Positions 1 through 8,864 are shown, counted from the first letter of the stretch. The stretch is 64,000 nt of DNA from Vulcanimicrobium sp035943995 (GCA_035943995.1 DASZBS010000021.1:1-64000); one strand, 5' to 3'. The notes: generated by a model from the sequence alone, not told the origin. Translations and numbers: made by a program.

Positions 1-321
1 GTGGAGCATCGCGAGGTAGGCATTCTCCCCGGTCCGCGCGCCGAGCTCGGAGACGATCGCGCGCAGCTCCGGCTCGACGGGCCACGAGCGCGTGTACGCG
101 TCGCCCAGCCGCGCGACCTTGGCGCCCAGGCCGTAGGCGCCGGTCCGCTCGTCGCGCATGACGTAGCCGTCGACCGTGAGCGTGTTCATGACGTGATAGG
201 CGCTCGAGATGTTGAGCTCGAGCTCGGCCGCGAGCTGCTTGATCGGGACCGGCACCTCGTTCGCGGCGAGGTAGTCGAGCACGCGCAACGCGCGGCGGAC
301 GGTGCCCAGCAGTTCCGCCAT
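1..321 (-). CDS. IclR-family transcriptional regulator (N-terminal part, runs off the window)
   Basis: Translating the minus strand from the ATG at 321 gives 107 codons with no stop up to the window edge. The first 60 residues form an IclR-type winged helix-turn-helix: a helix containing RALRVLDYLA, then PIKQLAAELELN and SSAYHVMNTL as recognition helix, then a wing with GYVMRD and GAYGLG. The start of the effector-binding domain follows (PELRAIVSELGARTGENAYL). IclR proteins usually control a neighbouring catabolic or transport operon. This gene diverges from the ABC importer at 496, so it probably regulates that operon and itself. The inducer cannot be read from the sequence because the effector domain is cut off. 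Confidence 0.85.
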   Translation of the reverse strand, partial: MAELLGTVRRALRVLDYLAANEVPVPIKQLAAELELNISSAYHVMNTLTVDGYVMRDERTGAYGLGAKVARLGDAYTRSWPVEPELRAIVSELGARTGENAYLAMLH

Positions 322-355
322 TTCAGTATTTGAAATCCCATTCGAGATTGTCGAA
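321..355. promoter_or_regulatory. Tandem palindromes, candidate IclR operators
   Basis: Two 15-bp palindromes with the same 5-5-5 layout lie between the divergent regulator and the importer. They are TTTCA-GTATT-TGAAA at 321-335 and TTCGA-GATTG-TCGAA at 341-355. Their starts are 20 bp apart, about two helical turns, so both would face the same side of the DNA. The first touches the regulator's start codon. IclR-family operators are commonly short AT-rich palindromes of this size. Binding is inferred. Confidence 0.45.
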
Positions 356-495
356 CACGTCACGCGACGATACTCCGGCGACCCGGCCGTGTCAATACTT
401 TCATGGAGCGGGCTGGGAAGCGGCGGGAAGTTTCCTCGGCGTGACCTAAGTCGGTGGGCCACCCATCACTCCGTCATGTTCAGGAGCATCAGCGC

Positions 496-1743
496 GTGAA
501 GCAGACTCTTTCGCGAGGCCGTTTCGTAGCCGGTACCGCCGGCGCAGCAGCACTCACGTTCGGCGGAGGCCCATACGTCATCGCCGCACCGACCAAGGAA
601 ATTACGATCGGGCTCAACGTGCCGCAGTCCGGACCCTATGCGGAACAAGGCCAGGACCAGTTGCGCGCCTATCACTTGGCGATCGACGAGGTCAACGCCA
701 AGGGCGGCATCATGGGGATGAAGGTCAAGTGGACGGAGGGTGACGACCAGACCAAACCCGGCGTCGCAACGGAAAACGCCCAGCGCATGATCGAGCGCGA
801 CGGCGCCGTCATGATCACCGGCGGTTCCTCGACCGGAACGGCCGTCGCCGTGTCGGGCTTGTGCCAGCAGAAGAACACCATCTTCATGGCGGCGCTGACC
901 CACGGCGACGAAACCACGAACCAGAACTGTCACAAGCACACGTTCCGCCGCTACAACGACGCGTACATGAGCGCGCAGTCGCTCGCGCGCACGCTCGTGA
1001 CGAAGTACGGCACGGGCAAATGGTTCCACATCACCGCGGACTACGCGTGGGGCCACTCGGTGTACGAGAACCTGACCGCCGTCGTCGAGCCCAAGGGCGC
1101 GAAGACCATCAAGAACGTGCTGACGCCGTTCCCCGGCACCAAGGATTTCTCGCCGATGCTCCAGCAGGCGCAGGCCGCGAAGCCCGACGTGCTGGTGCTC
1201 ACCGAGTTCGGCGCCGACATGGTGACCTGCCTCAACCAAGCCGCGCAGTTCGGGTTGACGAAGTCCACCAAGATCCTGGTGCCCCTGGTCGACGAGTACA
1301 TGGCCAAGGGCACGAAGGACAACTTCGACAACGTCGTGTCGACCGCGCCGTTCTACTGGAAGTACCACGCCGCGAAGTATCCCGGCGCGAAGAAGTTCGT
1401 CGACGCATTCCAGAAGCGCTACGGCTTCCCGCCGTCCAACGGCGCCGAAACCGCGTACGCGGACATCTACATCTATAAGATGGCGGTGGAAAAAGCGGGC
1501 TCGATCGATCCAGCGAAGGTGATCGCCGTCCTCGAAAGCACGAAGTTCCAGTTCACCAAGGAACAGGAATGGTACCGCAAAGAGGACCATCAGGGCGTCA
1601 ACTCGTGCCTGGTGCTCGAAGGCATCCCGGAGAGCCAGCGCGGACCCGGCGGGTTCGAGTACGCCAAGGTCCTCGAGGTGCACGAGGGCGACAAGGTCGT
1701 CGCTCCGATCGGCAGCCTGGCCTGCAAGATGGAACCGGCGTAA
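496..1743 (+). CDS. Branched-chain amino acid-type ABC transporter substrate-binding protein
   Basis: This is a 415-residue periplasmic ligand-binding protein of the LivJ/LivK (Peripla_BP_6) type. The export signal is basic residues (KQTLSRGRF) followed by a hydrophobic stretch, then the mature start IGLNVPQSGPYAEQGQD, which is typical of the family. The GTG start at 496 is chosen because AGGAG at 482-486 sits 9 nt upstream; the longer in-frame start at 454 lacks this. It captures the substrate for the permeases and ATPases encoded downstream. Family members bind Leu/Ile/Val but also amides, aromatic acids and other small molecules, so the substrate is open. Confidence 0.9.
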   Translation: MKQTLSRGRFVAGTAGAAALTFGGGPYVIAAPTKEITIGLNVPQSGPYAEQGQDQLRAYHLAIDEVNAKGGIMGMKVKWTEGDDQTKPGVATENAQRMIERDGAVMITGGSSTGTAVAVSGLCQQKNTIFMAALTHGDETTNQNCHKHTFRRYNDAYMSAQSLARTLVTKYGTGKWFHITADYAWGHSVYENLTAVVEPKGAKTIKNVLTPFPGTKDFSPMLQQAQAAKPDVLVLTEFGADMVTCLNQAAQFGLTKSTKILVPLVDEYMAKGTKDNFDNVVSTAPFYWKYHAAKYPGAKKFVDAFQKRYGFPPSNGAETAYADIYIYKMAVEKAGSIDPAKVIAVLESTKFQFTKEQEWYRKEDHQGVNSCLVLEGIPESQRGPGGFEYAKVLEVHEGDKVVAPIGSLACKMEPA

Positions 1744-1767
1744 GCCGAACTCCCGTCGAATCCGACA

Positions 1768-1805
1768 CGGGCCGGCGCCCTTCGGGCGCGCTGGCCCGTT
1801 TCCTT
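1768..1805 (+). terminator. Strong hairpin between the binding-protein and permease genes
   Basis: A GC-rich inverted repeat (CGGGCC...GGCCCG outer arms, GCGCCC-TTC-GGGCGC core) is followed by TTTCCTT. It lies between the substrate-binding gene and livH. Such hairpins often trim or attenuate transcription so that the binding protein is made in excess over the membrane components. The T tract is imperfect, so it may be a processing site or partial terminator. Confidence 0.5.
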
Positions 1806-1825
1806 ATCCGCCTTCGAGGAGTTAC

Positions 1826-2698
1826 GTGGAAGCGTTCTTCCAAGCATTGCTCGGTGGACTGGTCCTCGGCCTGATCTACATCGCGATCGCGGTGGGGCTG
1901 ACGATCATCTTTGGTACTCTGCGGCTCGTCAATTTCGCGCACGGCGCGTTCTACGCGATCGGTGCGTACGTCGGGTTGGTGATCGCGCAGCACATCGGCA
2001 TCGGCTGGGCGTTCATCGCGGCGCCGGTCGCCGTCGCCCTGTTCGCGATCCTGCTGGACCGGCTGGTGCTGCGCTCGTTCTACGACAAGGAACCCACCTC
2101 GCAGCTGCTCGTGACGTTCGGCATCGCGCTCGTCGTCGAGGAGTCGCTGCGGCTGATCTTCGGCGCCACGACGCAGCAGTACGCGATGCCCGCCGCGCTG
2201 CAAGGCTCGGTGACGCTCGGGCCGATCACGTATCCCGCGTACCGGCTCCTCTTCGCCGGCGGCGTAATCCTCATGCTGGTGCTCGTGTGGCTCTTCATCG
2301 AGAAGACGAACTACGGGCTGATCGTGCGCGCCGGCATCCGCGACCGCGTGATGGTGCAGTTGCTGGGGGGTAACATCCGCCTGGCGTCGAGCATCGTGTT
2401 CGCGCTCGGCGCGGCGATCGCAGGCCTGGTCGGCGCCGCCGCGACGCCCATCTACGGAATCGATCCGGCGACCGGCTTCGCGTTTCTCGTGCCGTCGTTC
2501 GTCGTGGTCGTGGTCGGCGGGCTCGGCAGCTTCTGGGGCGCGGTGCTGGGCGGGCTGCTGATCGGCGAGCTGCAGAGCTTGACGAACCTCGCCTATGCGC
2601 CCGCGTCCAGCGTCATCATCTATCTGTGCATGGCGCTCGTGCTGTTGTTCCGGCCACAGGGACTGCTCGGCGAGAGCGAGGTCATCCGCCAGTCATGA
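1826..2698 (+). CDS. livH: ABC transporter permease, LivH type
   Basis: This is a 290-residue integral membrane protein of the BPD_transp_2 family with about eight hydrophobic segments. Family hallmarks are the N-terminal GLVLGLIYIAIAVGLTIIFG and the downstream VNFAHGAFYAIGAY. The C-terminal LGSFWGAVLGGLLIGELQSL matches the permease loop that contacts the ATPase. The GTG start has GAGGAG at 1816-1821 four bases upstream. It forms one half of the translocation channel with the LivM-type domain encoded next. Its stop overlaps the next start (ATGA), so the two are translationally coupled. Confidence 0.92.
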   Translation: MEAFFQALLGGLVLGLIYIAIAVGLTIIFGTLRLVNFAHGAFYAIGAYVGLVIAQHIGIGWAFIAAPVAVALFAILLDRLVLRSFYDKEPTSQLLVTFGIALVVEESLRLIFGATTQQYAMPAALQGSVTLGPITYPAYRLLFAGGVILMLVLVWLFIEKTNYGLIVRAGIRDRVMVQLLGGNIRLASSIVFALGAAIAGLVGAAATPIYGIDPATGFAFLVPSFVVVVVGGLGSFWGAVLGGLLIGELQSLTNLAYAPASSVIIYLCMALVLLFRPQGLLGESEVIRQS

Positions 2699-4605
2699 CG
2701 TCCACCTCGACCGAGGCGCCGGGCGTCAGCAAGGGCGGCAGCCTGCTGGCGAGCGACGTGCGGTTCGCCGTCCTCACCGCCGTCGGAATCGCCCTGTTCC
2801 CGTTCTTGCTGCACCCGTTCGGCGGGTACTCGACGCTCGCGACGCAGATCGCGATCGTCAGCATCGCGTCGATCGGGTTCAACCTGCTGCTCGGCTATGC
2901 CGGAACGCTGTCCTACGGGCACGCGATGTTCTACGGCGGGGGCGGCTACATCGCCGCGATCCTGATGCTGCGCGCGATGCCGCAGCATCCGAACCTCTGG
3001 CTCGCGGTCATCGGCGCCACGCTCGCCACGGCGGTGCTCGCGATCTTGATCGGTGCACTGACCGTGCGGCTGTACGGCATCTACTTCGCATTGCTCACGC
3101 TGGCGTTCGCGCAGATGGTGTACTTCATCGTCGAGCAGGCGAAGGACTGGACCAACGGCGACGACGGCCTGCAGTCGCTGCCCAACGCGCTGCTGCCGCT
3201 GGGTGCGTGGAACCTCGACCTGACGACGCCGCTGCCGTCGCTCGCGCTGGGCCCGTTCGGAAATCTCAACGAGCTGCGGCTGTGGTACGTCTTCGCGGGG
3301 ATCTGCTTGCTGCTGGTGCTGCTGCTCGCCCGCACGCTCACGCGTTCGCAGTTCGGCGAGATCCTCGGTGCGATTCGCGAGAACGAGCAGCGCAGCACGC
3401 TGATCGGTTTCAACGCGCCGGCGTACCGGCTCGCGGCATTCGCGATCTCCGGCGCGCTGACGGGCCTTGCCGGCGCGCTTCGCGCGCTGTTCGACGGCAG
3501 CGTACCGATCGATTCGATCGGTATCGATCGCAGCGGCTCGTTCGTCATCTACACCGTCGTCGGCGGCGTGCAGACGCTGTTCGGCCCGGTCGCCGGCACG
3601 GCCGTCATCATGTTCCTCGAGAACGTGCTCTCGGCGAAAACGCCGGCTTGGCGGCTGATCGAAGGACTGATCTTCGTCGGCGTGATCGTCTTCTTGCCGC
3701 GCGGGCTGTCGACGGTGCTCAAGCAGCAGCGCGACAAGAACCCGCGCGCGATCTTCGTGCGCTCGCTGCGACCGTCGAACGAGGAGCCCGATCCGCTGCT
3801 GAAGCCGAGCGGCGAAGGCCGGCGCAGCGGGCCGATGAGCATCATCGAGACGTTCAAGCTCGGCAAGCTGTTCGGCCACTTCGCGGCCGTGCGCGACGTC
3901 GATTTTCGCGTCGACCCCGGTGAGCTTCGCGCGGTGATCGGCCCGAACGGCGCGGGCAAGACCACCTTCTTCAACCTGCTCTCGGGGACCATCGCGCCGA
4001 CGTCGGGCACGATGAACTACAAAGGCCGCGACGTCAGCCGGCTCAGCGGCACCGCGCGCGTGCACCTCGGCATCGCGAAAGCGTTTCAAACCGCGAGCCT
4101 ATATCCCGATCAGACCGTGCGCCAGAATTGCCGGCTCGCCGCGCTTGCGCGCGTGCAAGGTCCGTTTCGGCTGCAAGTGTTCCGCCGCTCGACGCGGTTG
4201 GACGAGGTCGATGCGATCGCCGAGCGCGCGATGGGACGGCTCGACCTGCTCGGCGTCGCCGACGTGCGCGCGGGCGACCTGTCGCATGGCGACAAGAAGC
4301 GGCTCGACATCGCGATCGCGCTCGCGACGCAGCCGCAGATATTGCTGCTCGACGAGCCGGTCGCCGGCATGTCGAAGGACGAGGCGCGCAAGACCGAATC
4401 GCTCATCCGCAAGCTCTCCACCGAGATGACCGTGCTGGTCATCGAGCACGACATGGAGATGGTCATGGGGATCTCGGACTCGATCACCGTGCTGCACCAA
4501 GGCACCATCCTGGCGACGGGAACCCCCGCTGAAATTCAAGCCAATCCGCGCGTGCAAGAAGCATATCTCGGCGGCCACTCCGAAGCGGAGCTCGCGCACG
4601 GATGA
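2695..4605 (+). CDS. Fused LivM-type permease and LivG-type ATPase
   Basis: This single 636-residue chain joins two normally separate importer subunits. Residues 1 to about 345 are a LivM-like permease (GFNLLLGYAGTLSYGHAMFYG, later GFNAPAYRLAAFAISGALTGLAGAL). After a charged linker, residues from about 382 are a LivG-like ATPase with Walker A GPNGAGKTT at 416-424, signature LSHGDKKRLD and Walker B LLLDEP ending near D553. The linker contains an in-frame ATG at 3835, with no convincing ribosome binding site, so I read the protein as a true fusion. It overlaps livH and livF by 4 nt each. Confidence 0.88.
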   Translation: MTSTSTEAPGVSKGGSLLASDVRFAVLTAVGIALFPFLLHPFGGYSTLATQIAIVSIASIGFNLLLGYAGTLSYGHAMFYGGGGYIAAILMLRAMPQHPNLWLAVIGATLATAVLAILIGALTVRLYGIYFALLTLAFAQMVYFIVEQAKDWTNGDDGLQSLPNALLPLGAWNLDLTTPLPSLALGPFGNLNELRLWYVFAGICLLLVLLLARTLTRSQFGEILGAIRENEQRSTLIGFNAPAYRLAAFAISGALTGLAGALRALFDGSVPIDSIGIDRSGSFVIYTVVGGVQTLFGPVAGTAVIMFLENVLSAKTPAWRLIEGLIFVGVIVFLPRGLSTVLKQQRDKNPRAIFVRSLRPSNEEPDPLLKPSGEGRRSGPMSIIETFKLGKLFGHFAAVRDVDFRVDPGELRAVIGPNGAGKTTFFNLLSGTIAPTSGTMNYKGRDVSRLSGTARVHLGIAKAFQTASLYPDQTVRQNCRLAALARVQGPFRLQVFRRSTRLDEVDAIAERAMGRLDLLGVADVRAGDLSHGDKKRLDIAIALATQPQILLLDEPVAGMSKDEARKTESLIRKLSTEMTVLVIEHDMEMVMGISDSITVLHQGTILATGTPAEIQANPRVQEAYLGGHSEAELAHG

Positions 4606-5336
4606 GCGCTCCCGCCACGACGCCGCCCGCGACCCAGACCCGCCTGCGCGTCGACGCGATCAACACGTACTACGGCGACAGCCACGTGCTGCGCGACGTC
4701 TCACTGCACATCGGCGCGGGCGAGACCGTGGCGCTGCTGGGCCGCAACGGCGTCGGCAAGACGACGACGCTCAAGAGCATCGTCGGCTGGCAGAAGCCGC
4801 GCAGCGGCAGCGTGACGCTCGACGACGAGGAGCTCGTCGGCTGCGACATGATGTCGATCGCGCGCAAGGGCATCTCGCTGGTGCCCGAAGAGCGGCGGAT
4901 CTTCACGAACCTCACGGTGGCGGAGAATCTGAAGCTGGCGCAGGTGACGGCACGCAAGCCGGGCTGGACGCTCGAGCACGTCTACGAGAAGTTCCCGCGC
5001 CTGCGCGAGCGCCTCACGCACAAAGGCGACGAGATCAGCGGCGGCGAGAAGCAGATGCTCGCGATCGCGCGCGCCTTGCTGCAAGACGTGAAGGTGCTGC
5101 TCTTGGACGAGCCGACGGAAGGTCTAGCGCCGCTGATCGTGCGCGAGGTGGAGAACGTGATCCGCGAGATCAAGGCGGCCGGTATCACGACGCTGCTGGT
5201 GGAGCAGAATCTGTACTCAGCGCTAGCGGTGGCGGACCGGTGTTACATCATCGACCAGGGCGAGATCAAGTTCGAAGGCACGCCGGATCAGGTCCGCACG
5301 GATGAGGACCTGCGGCGCCGGTACCTTCACGTCTAG
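4602..5336 (+). CDS. livF: ABC transporter ATP-binding protein, LivF type
   Basis: This is the second ATPase of the importer, 244 residues, the usual LivF length. Walker A is GRNGVGKTT from residue 47, the signature is SGGEKQM, and Walker B is LLLDEPTEG with D169 and catalytic E170. The family motif LVPEERRIFTNLTVAENL is present. The ATG overlaps the stop of the fused permease/ATPase (ATGA). With the LivG half of the preceding protein it would form the heterodimeric motor. Confidence 0.93.
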   Translation: MSAPATTPPATQTRLRVDAINTYYGDSHVLRDVSLHIGAGETVALLGRNGVGKTTTLKSIVGWQKPRSGSVTLDDEELVGCDMMSIARKGISLVPEERRIFTNLTVAENLKLAQVTARKPGWTLEHVYEKFPRLRERLTHKGDEISGGEKQMLAIARALLQDVKVLLLDEPTEGLAPLIVREVENVIREIKAAGITTLLVEQNLYSALAVADRCYIIDQGEIKFEGTPDQVRTDEDLRRRYLHV

Positions 5337-5370
5337 CGCTCACGACGAATCCGCCCGAAGGAGTGGCCTC

Positions 5371-7029
5371 ATGGTTTCCGCGACACTGTCGACGCTGGAC
5401 GCGGCGACCAAAGACTCGGTGGCACGCGCCCTCTGGATGACGGAGTTCGATCCCGCCGCCCTGCCGCCCGACGTCGCCGCGGCGTTGGCATCGGACAAGA
5501 ACAGCGCCGATGCGTTCGGCGCGCGCATGCGCGACCGGCTGCAATACATGCTCGACACGAAGCCGTCGTTCGTCCCTGATTACACGACGCGGTACGGTGT
5601 GTTCGCCGGCGCGGCGGCATCGCTCGACGCTCGCGCCGCGTACGCGATGACGACGCTGCTCGGCCTCGACAGCTCGGTGGGATATCAATCGCTCCCCGAC
5701 GGCGTCGACCTTCCGTTTCCGGCGTCGCATGCGGCGCAGCTCGAATATCAAGTCGGCTGGCACTTCCTGGTCGGCAGCGTGTGGGGCGAGGACGGGAACG
5801 AGTACGGCCTCGAGATGATGTGGTGGCAGTACGCCATGCTGCCCCCGCTGACGGCCTCGCGACTCGGCTTGTCGACCATCGAGAACCAGGTCACCGACCT
5901 GCACATCGCCGTGACACGCCGCGGCGGCAAGGCGTACCGCGGTGCGCCTTTCGTCGTCGCCGGCACGACAGGACTGATCGACTTCAAGACGGGTCCGATC
6001 GCGATGACGTGCGGGCGCAACAGCCTCGTATCGGAGTCGGCTGCGGACATCTTTCCGCTGCGCTTGCAGGCGCGCAACTGGGATCGCGGGCAATCGCCGG
6101 CCGTCGAGATCGGATACGACCTGCGCATCTCGTCGGATCGCCCGGTGCTGCTCCAATACGCGCACGGCTGCGCGCCGTGCTGCGGAAAGATCGGCACGCT
6201 GTACTATTCGGTCCCCCACCTCCAGGTCGCCGCCGGCAGCACGGTGCGCTACGAAGGACAGGACATACCGATCACGCGCGGCGTGATGTGGATGGATCAC
6301 CAGTGGGGCACCGGTTTCATGCCGAGCGGTGCTCCGTTCGTCGAAGTCCTGCGCGCCGCGTCGGTCGTCGGAGAGCCGGGCGTCGGCGGTTGGGACTTCT
6401 CGGCGATCAACCTGTCCGACGGGTGGGCGATCACGTGGTCGGGTCTGCACTCCAAGGATGCGCTGCCGTATCTCAACCAGAGCGGGCCGACGCCGCCCGG
6501 CGTGAAGACGTCGTTCCTCGGCGGTACGGTGATGGACTCGCAAGGAAATCAAAGCACCTTCAAGGGCGAGCTGCGCGTGACCGAGTGGGTGAAGGCGGAG
6601 CACTCGAGCGACCCCGACTATCCCGCGTCGGGTGTGTGGTATCCGAACCGCTGGGAGTTCACGCTGGACAACGAGGCGCTGCCGCCCGAACACCGCAGCC
6701 TCGCCATGGTCCCGATCGTTCCGGCCCAAACGGGCCCGTTCGGGGCCGGCCAGGAGTACATGGAAGGCGCCACGATCCTGCTGGACGCGCAAGGCGCTGA
6801 GGTTGGACGCGGTTTCGGCGAAGCCACGGGATATTATCGCGAAAACGATACGACGTTACGGCTAGCGGGGCTGCCGGTGACGCCGGAGATGCGCAAGCTG
6901 GTCGAGCGACAGGAGCCGACCGTCGGCGAGAAGATCGTCGCCGAGGGCTACGTCCTGCTCAACGCCGCGCACCTCGGCGAGTTGCTCACGAACTGCAAGA
7001 ACAACGGGCTCGGCTTCAGCGGCGGCTGA
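5371..7029 (+). CDS. AttH/CrtC-like lipocalin-fold protein
   Basis: The 552-residue product resembles the AttH/CrtC group (carotenoid 1,2-hydratase and secreted lipocalin-like proteins). The hallmark MDHQWG sits at residues 308-313, followed by GWDFSAINLSDGWAITWSGLHS. I see no signal peptide. The ATG at 5371 has GAAGGAG at 5357-5363 seven bases upstream. It starts 34 nt after livF and probably belongs to the importer transcript, so its substrate may be what the importer brings in. No carotenoid genes are nearby, which argues against a simple CrtC assignment. The reaction is unknown. Confidence 0.6.
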   Translation: MVSATLSTLDAATKDSVARALWMTEFDPAALPPDVAAALASDKNSADAFGARMRDRLQYMLDTKPSFVPDYTTRYGVFAGAAASLDARAAYAMTTLLGLDSSVGYQSLPDGVDLPFPASHAAQLEYQVGWHFLVGSVWGEDGNEYGLEMMWWQYAMLPPLTASRLGLSTIENQVTDLHIAVTRRGGKAYRGAPFVVAGTTGLIDFKTGPIAMTCGRNSLVSESAADIFPLRLQARNWDRGQSPAVEIGYDLRISSDRPVLLQYAHGCAPCCGKIGTLYYSVPHLQVAAGSTVRYEGQDIPITRGVMWMDHQWGTGFMPSGAPFVEVLRAASVVGEPGVGGWDFSAINLSDGWAITWSGLHSKDALPYLNQSGPTPPGVKTSFLGGTVMDSQGNQSTFKGELRVTEWVKAEHSSDPDYPASGVWYPNRWEFTLDNEALPPEHRSLAMVPIVPAQTGPFGAGQEYMEGATILLDAQGAEVGRGFGEATGYYRENDTTLRLAGLPVTPEMRKLVERQEPTVGEKIVAEGYVLLNAAHLGELLTNCKNNGLGFSGG

Positions 7030-7149
7030 GACCGTTCAATCCACGCCCGAGGGTAGCCCGGTCCGGCGCCATTGCTTGGCGCCAGACCTCGTGCCTCAAT
7101 TTTCCTCCGCAATGAGCCGCAGAGGCGAGGTCGGCAAGTATAGCCAATT

Positions 7150-7177
7150 CTCATCGCATGAGGGTGTTTTTTTCATG
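7150..7177 (+). terminator. Possible weak intrinsic terminator
   Basis: A short perfect stem (CTCAT-CGC-ATGAG, 7150-7162) is followed by GGTG and a run of seven T. It would end the importer/AttH transcript before the low-GC island. The 5-bp stem is short, so this is tentative. Confidence 0.3.
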
Positions 7178-7193
7178 CCGACGTCCCAGACAC

Positions 7194-7210
7194 GATAACT
7201 GAGAATTATC
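7194..7210 (+). repeat. Left copy of an inverted recombination-site-like repeat
   Basis: GATAACTGAGAATTATC directly precedes the ATG at 7211. It has arms GATAA/TTATC around a 7-nt asymmetric spacer CTGAGAA. Allowing one mismatch the arms extend to CAcGATAA/TTATCaTG. The first 16 nt recur exactly, inverted, at 8863-8878. The layout, two inverted arms around a 6-8 bp spacer, matches core sites of tyrosine recombinases; the arms resemble Xer/dif arms (CATAA...TTATG). Confidence 0.6.
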
Positions 7211-7840
7211 ATGCGCACGAGGCTACCAAACGCGCTATCGCTATCGCGCGTTTTGCTGGGCGTCGTCATCGTGGCGCTCGCGCAGCAGCTTAATGCCGTA
7301 ACGTACTTCACGACTCTCGCCGCCACCGTCGTCGCGTTCATTACCGATGTTCTAGACGGTCATCTGGCGCGGCGCTGGCACGTCGCGACCGAGACCGGCT
7401 ACATACTGGACGGTCTCGGAGATCGTGCGTTCCACGTTGCTCTACTGCTGGTTTTTCTGACGCGCTACGGTTTTCACCCGATTTTCGTCTGGCTGCTCGT
7501 ATTTCGCGACGTTGCGCTGTATGCGCTGCGCATTTTACGAGCCAACTGGTACGCGCATGCTCGAGGGGGACGGTGGCTCACGCTACTCTACGGCTGGTCG
7601 TTGCGCTCGTGGATTGCCATGTTCCTGATTCGTGACGGCGTGCGCATCACAACCGGAGCCGACCTCCTGAGCTCGATCGCGTTCGACATCGTGCAATCGC
7701 TGCTGCTGGCCTCGGCGATCGTATGGTCGTATTTGGGCCTGTTCCGAAGCTTAGTCGCCGTCATCGAGCATGACCACGCCACGCTGGAAGCTGCGCCAGC
7801 CTCTATGGATGCGCCTTCGATAGAAAACCCAGCACCGTAG
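7211..7840 (+). CDS. CDP-alcohol phosphatidyltransferase family protein
   Basis: This is a 209-residue membrane enzyme carrying the complete family signature D-x2-DG-x2-AR-x8-G-x3-D-x3-D: D46, D49-G50, A53-R54, G63, D67, D71. Family members transfer a phospho-alcohol from a CDP-activated donor to make phospholipids such as phosphatidylglycerophosphate or cardiolipin. The N-terminal RLPNALSLSRVLLGVVIVAL is the usual first membrane segment. The acceptor alcohol cannot be told from sequence. The ATG lies immediately after the left inverted repeat with no Shine-Dalgarno sequence. Base composition is more AT-rich than the flanking genes, suggesting acquisition. Confidence 0.8.
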   Translation: MRTRLPNALSLSRVLLGVVIVALAQQLNAVTYFTTLAATVVAFITDVLDGHLARRWHVATETGYILDGLGDRAFHVALLLVFLTRYGFHPIFVWLLVFRDVALYALRILRANWYAHARGGRWLTLLYGWSLRSWIAMFLIRDGVRITTGADLLSSIAFDIVQSLLLASAIVWSYLGLFRSLVAVIEHDHATLEAAPASMDAPSIENPAP

Positions 7841-8864
7841 GAGCCGCCTGGATCACGCTGACCGCGATCAGAACACCGCGGGCGTATGGGAACGTGCGGA
7901 CGCCCATGAGATGGTTTCGGTACGCAAGGAGGTCACTCGGAAACGCGTCCTTCCCGGTCGGTGCCGATATGAGCGCATTCATCTGGGCTGTGACGGCTTC
8001 GATCACCTGGCGTTTTTTCTTTGCGACGGCACGGTGTATGAAGTAAACCGCTAAAAAGCTTTGGACAATCGCGACGGCGGTACACCCAATGAGTGCAGCG
8101 ATCATCGCGAAGTATGTTTGGTGATGCGTCACATAATTCCCGTAGATAATGGCATATGAGTTTGCATAGATGCACAAGATAATTAGATTGATGTTGCCGA
8201 ACCGAGACGTCCCCCCACAATTGTCCGGGTGGAAGAAATTCACCGAGACGATATCGTTTTCGTAAATGAACCGCAGGATGCTCACCATTGAGAACGTTGT
8301 GTAGAGGCAGAAAAATGCGGCGGGGGCCCATACGGCCGCCGCGACGAACAGATCGTACGCTTTCGCGGTGTAGTACCCGTACCGATGCCCGTACGCGTCA
8401 AAGACGTCGTGCCCGTACGTCGGGACCGGTGAGATCGTGTTCACGACGTTGAGTACCCAGCAGCAAAAGCCGACGAACACGCACAAGACCAAGACCCACA
8501 CCATGTTCTCAGCGAGGGAGAGGCGGCGAAGTTCCAGCGCGATGAGGCGGTCCAGCCGCAGCTGCAGCGTCGGCGTCAGGCCCACGCAGTAGTCCTGCGT
8601 CCTCTGAATCGTAGAAGCGTACGTCGCAACGAGATAAACCGTCAGCAGCACAATGCATGGTGTGGTGACGAAGATCGCCCAATACCCGAAGTGCTGCGCG
8701 AGTCCGGCGCCGGGTGTTGGCATGACGATTGTGCCGTCGATCCGGCACGCCACAGCGATAACCACCGGGAACAGCACGCTTAGCGCGATCAGCGCAACCT
8801 GCGTTCGGCGCGGATACAGCGGTCTGGGTGCCGGGAACTTCAGGCGAACGCGTCCCCGAGGCAT
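7803..8864 (-). CDS. Multi-pass membrane protein of unknown function
   Basis: The 353-residue protein has about six hydrophobic segments (for example near residues 22-42, 62-85, 118-142, 175-200, 230-245 and 258-280). A conserved-looking motif FHPDNCGGTSRFG lies in the middle; HPD-x-GG-type motifs occur in several uncharacterised integral membrane families. I do not recognise a function. The ATG at 8864 is embedded in the right inverted repeat, and the gene follows the recombinase gene directly on the same strand, so in the present orientation it is probably co-transcribed with it. Its 3' end overlaps the opposing phosphatidyltransferase gene by 38 nt. GC is low for this genome. Confidence 0.7.
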   Translation of the reverse strand: MPRGRVRLKFPAPRPLYPRRTQVALIALSVLFPVVIAVACRIDGTIVMPTPGAGLAQHFGYWAIFVTTPCIVLLTVYLVATYASTIQRTQDYCVGLTPTLQLRLDRLIALELRRLSLAENMVWVLVLCVFVGFCCWVLNVVNTISPVPTYGHDVFDAYGHRYGYYTAKAYDLFVAAAVWAPAAFFCLYTTFSMVSILRFIYENDIVSVNFFHPDNCGGTSRFGNINLIILCIYANSYAIIYGNYVTHHQTYFAMIAALIGCTAVAIVQSFLAVYFIHRAVAKKKRQVIEAVTAQMNALISAPTGKDAFPSDLLAYRNHLMGVRTFPYARGVLIAVSVIQAAPTVLGFLSKAHP

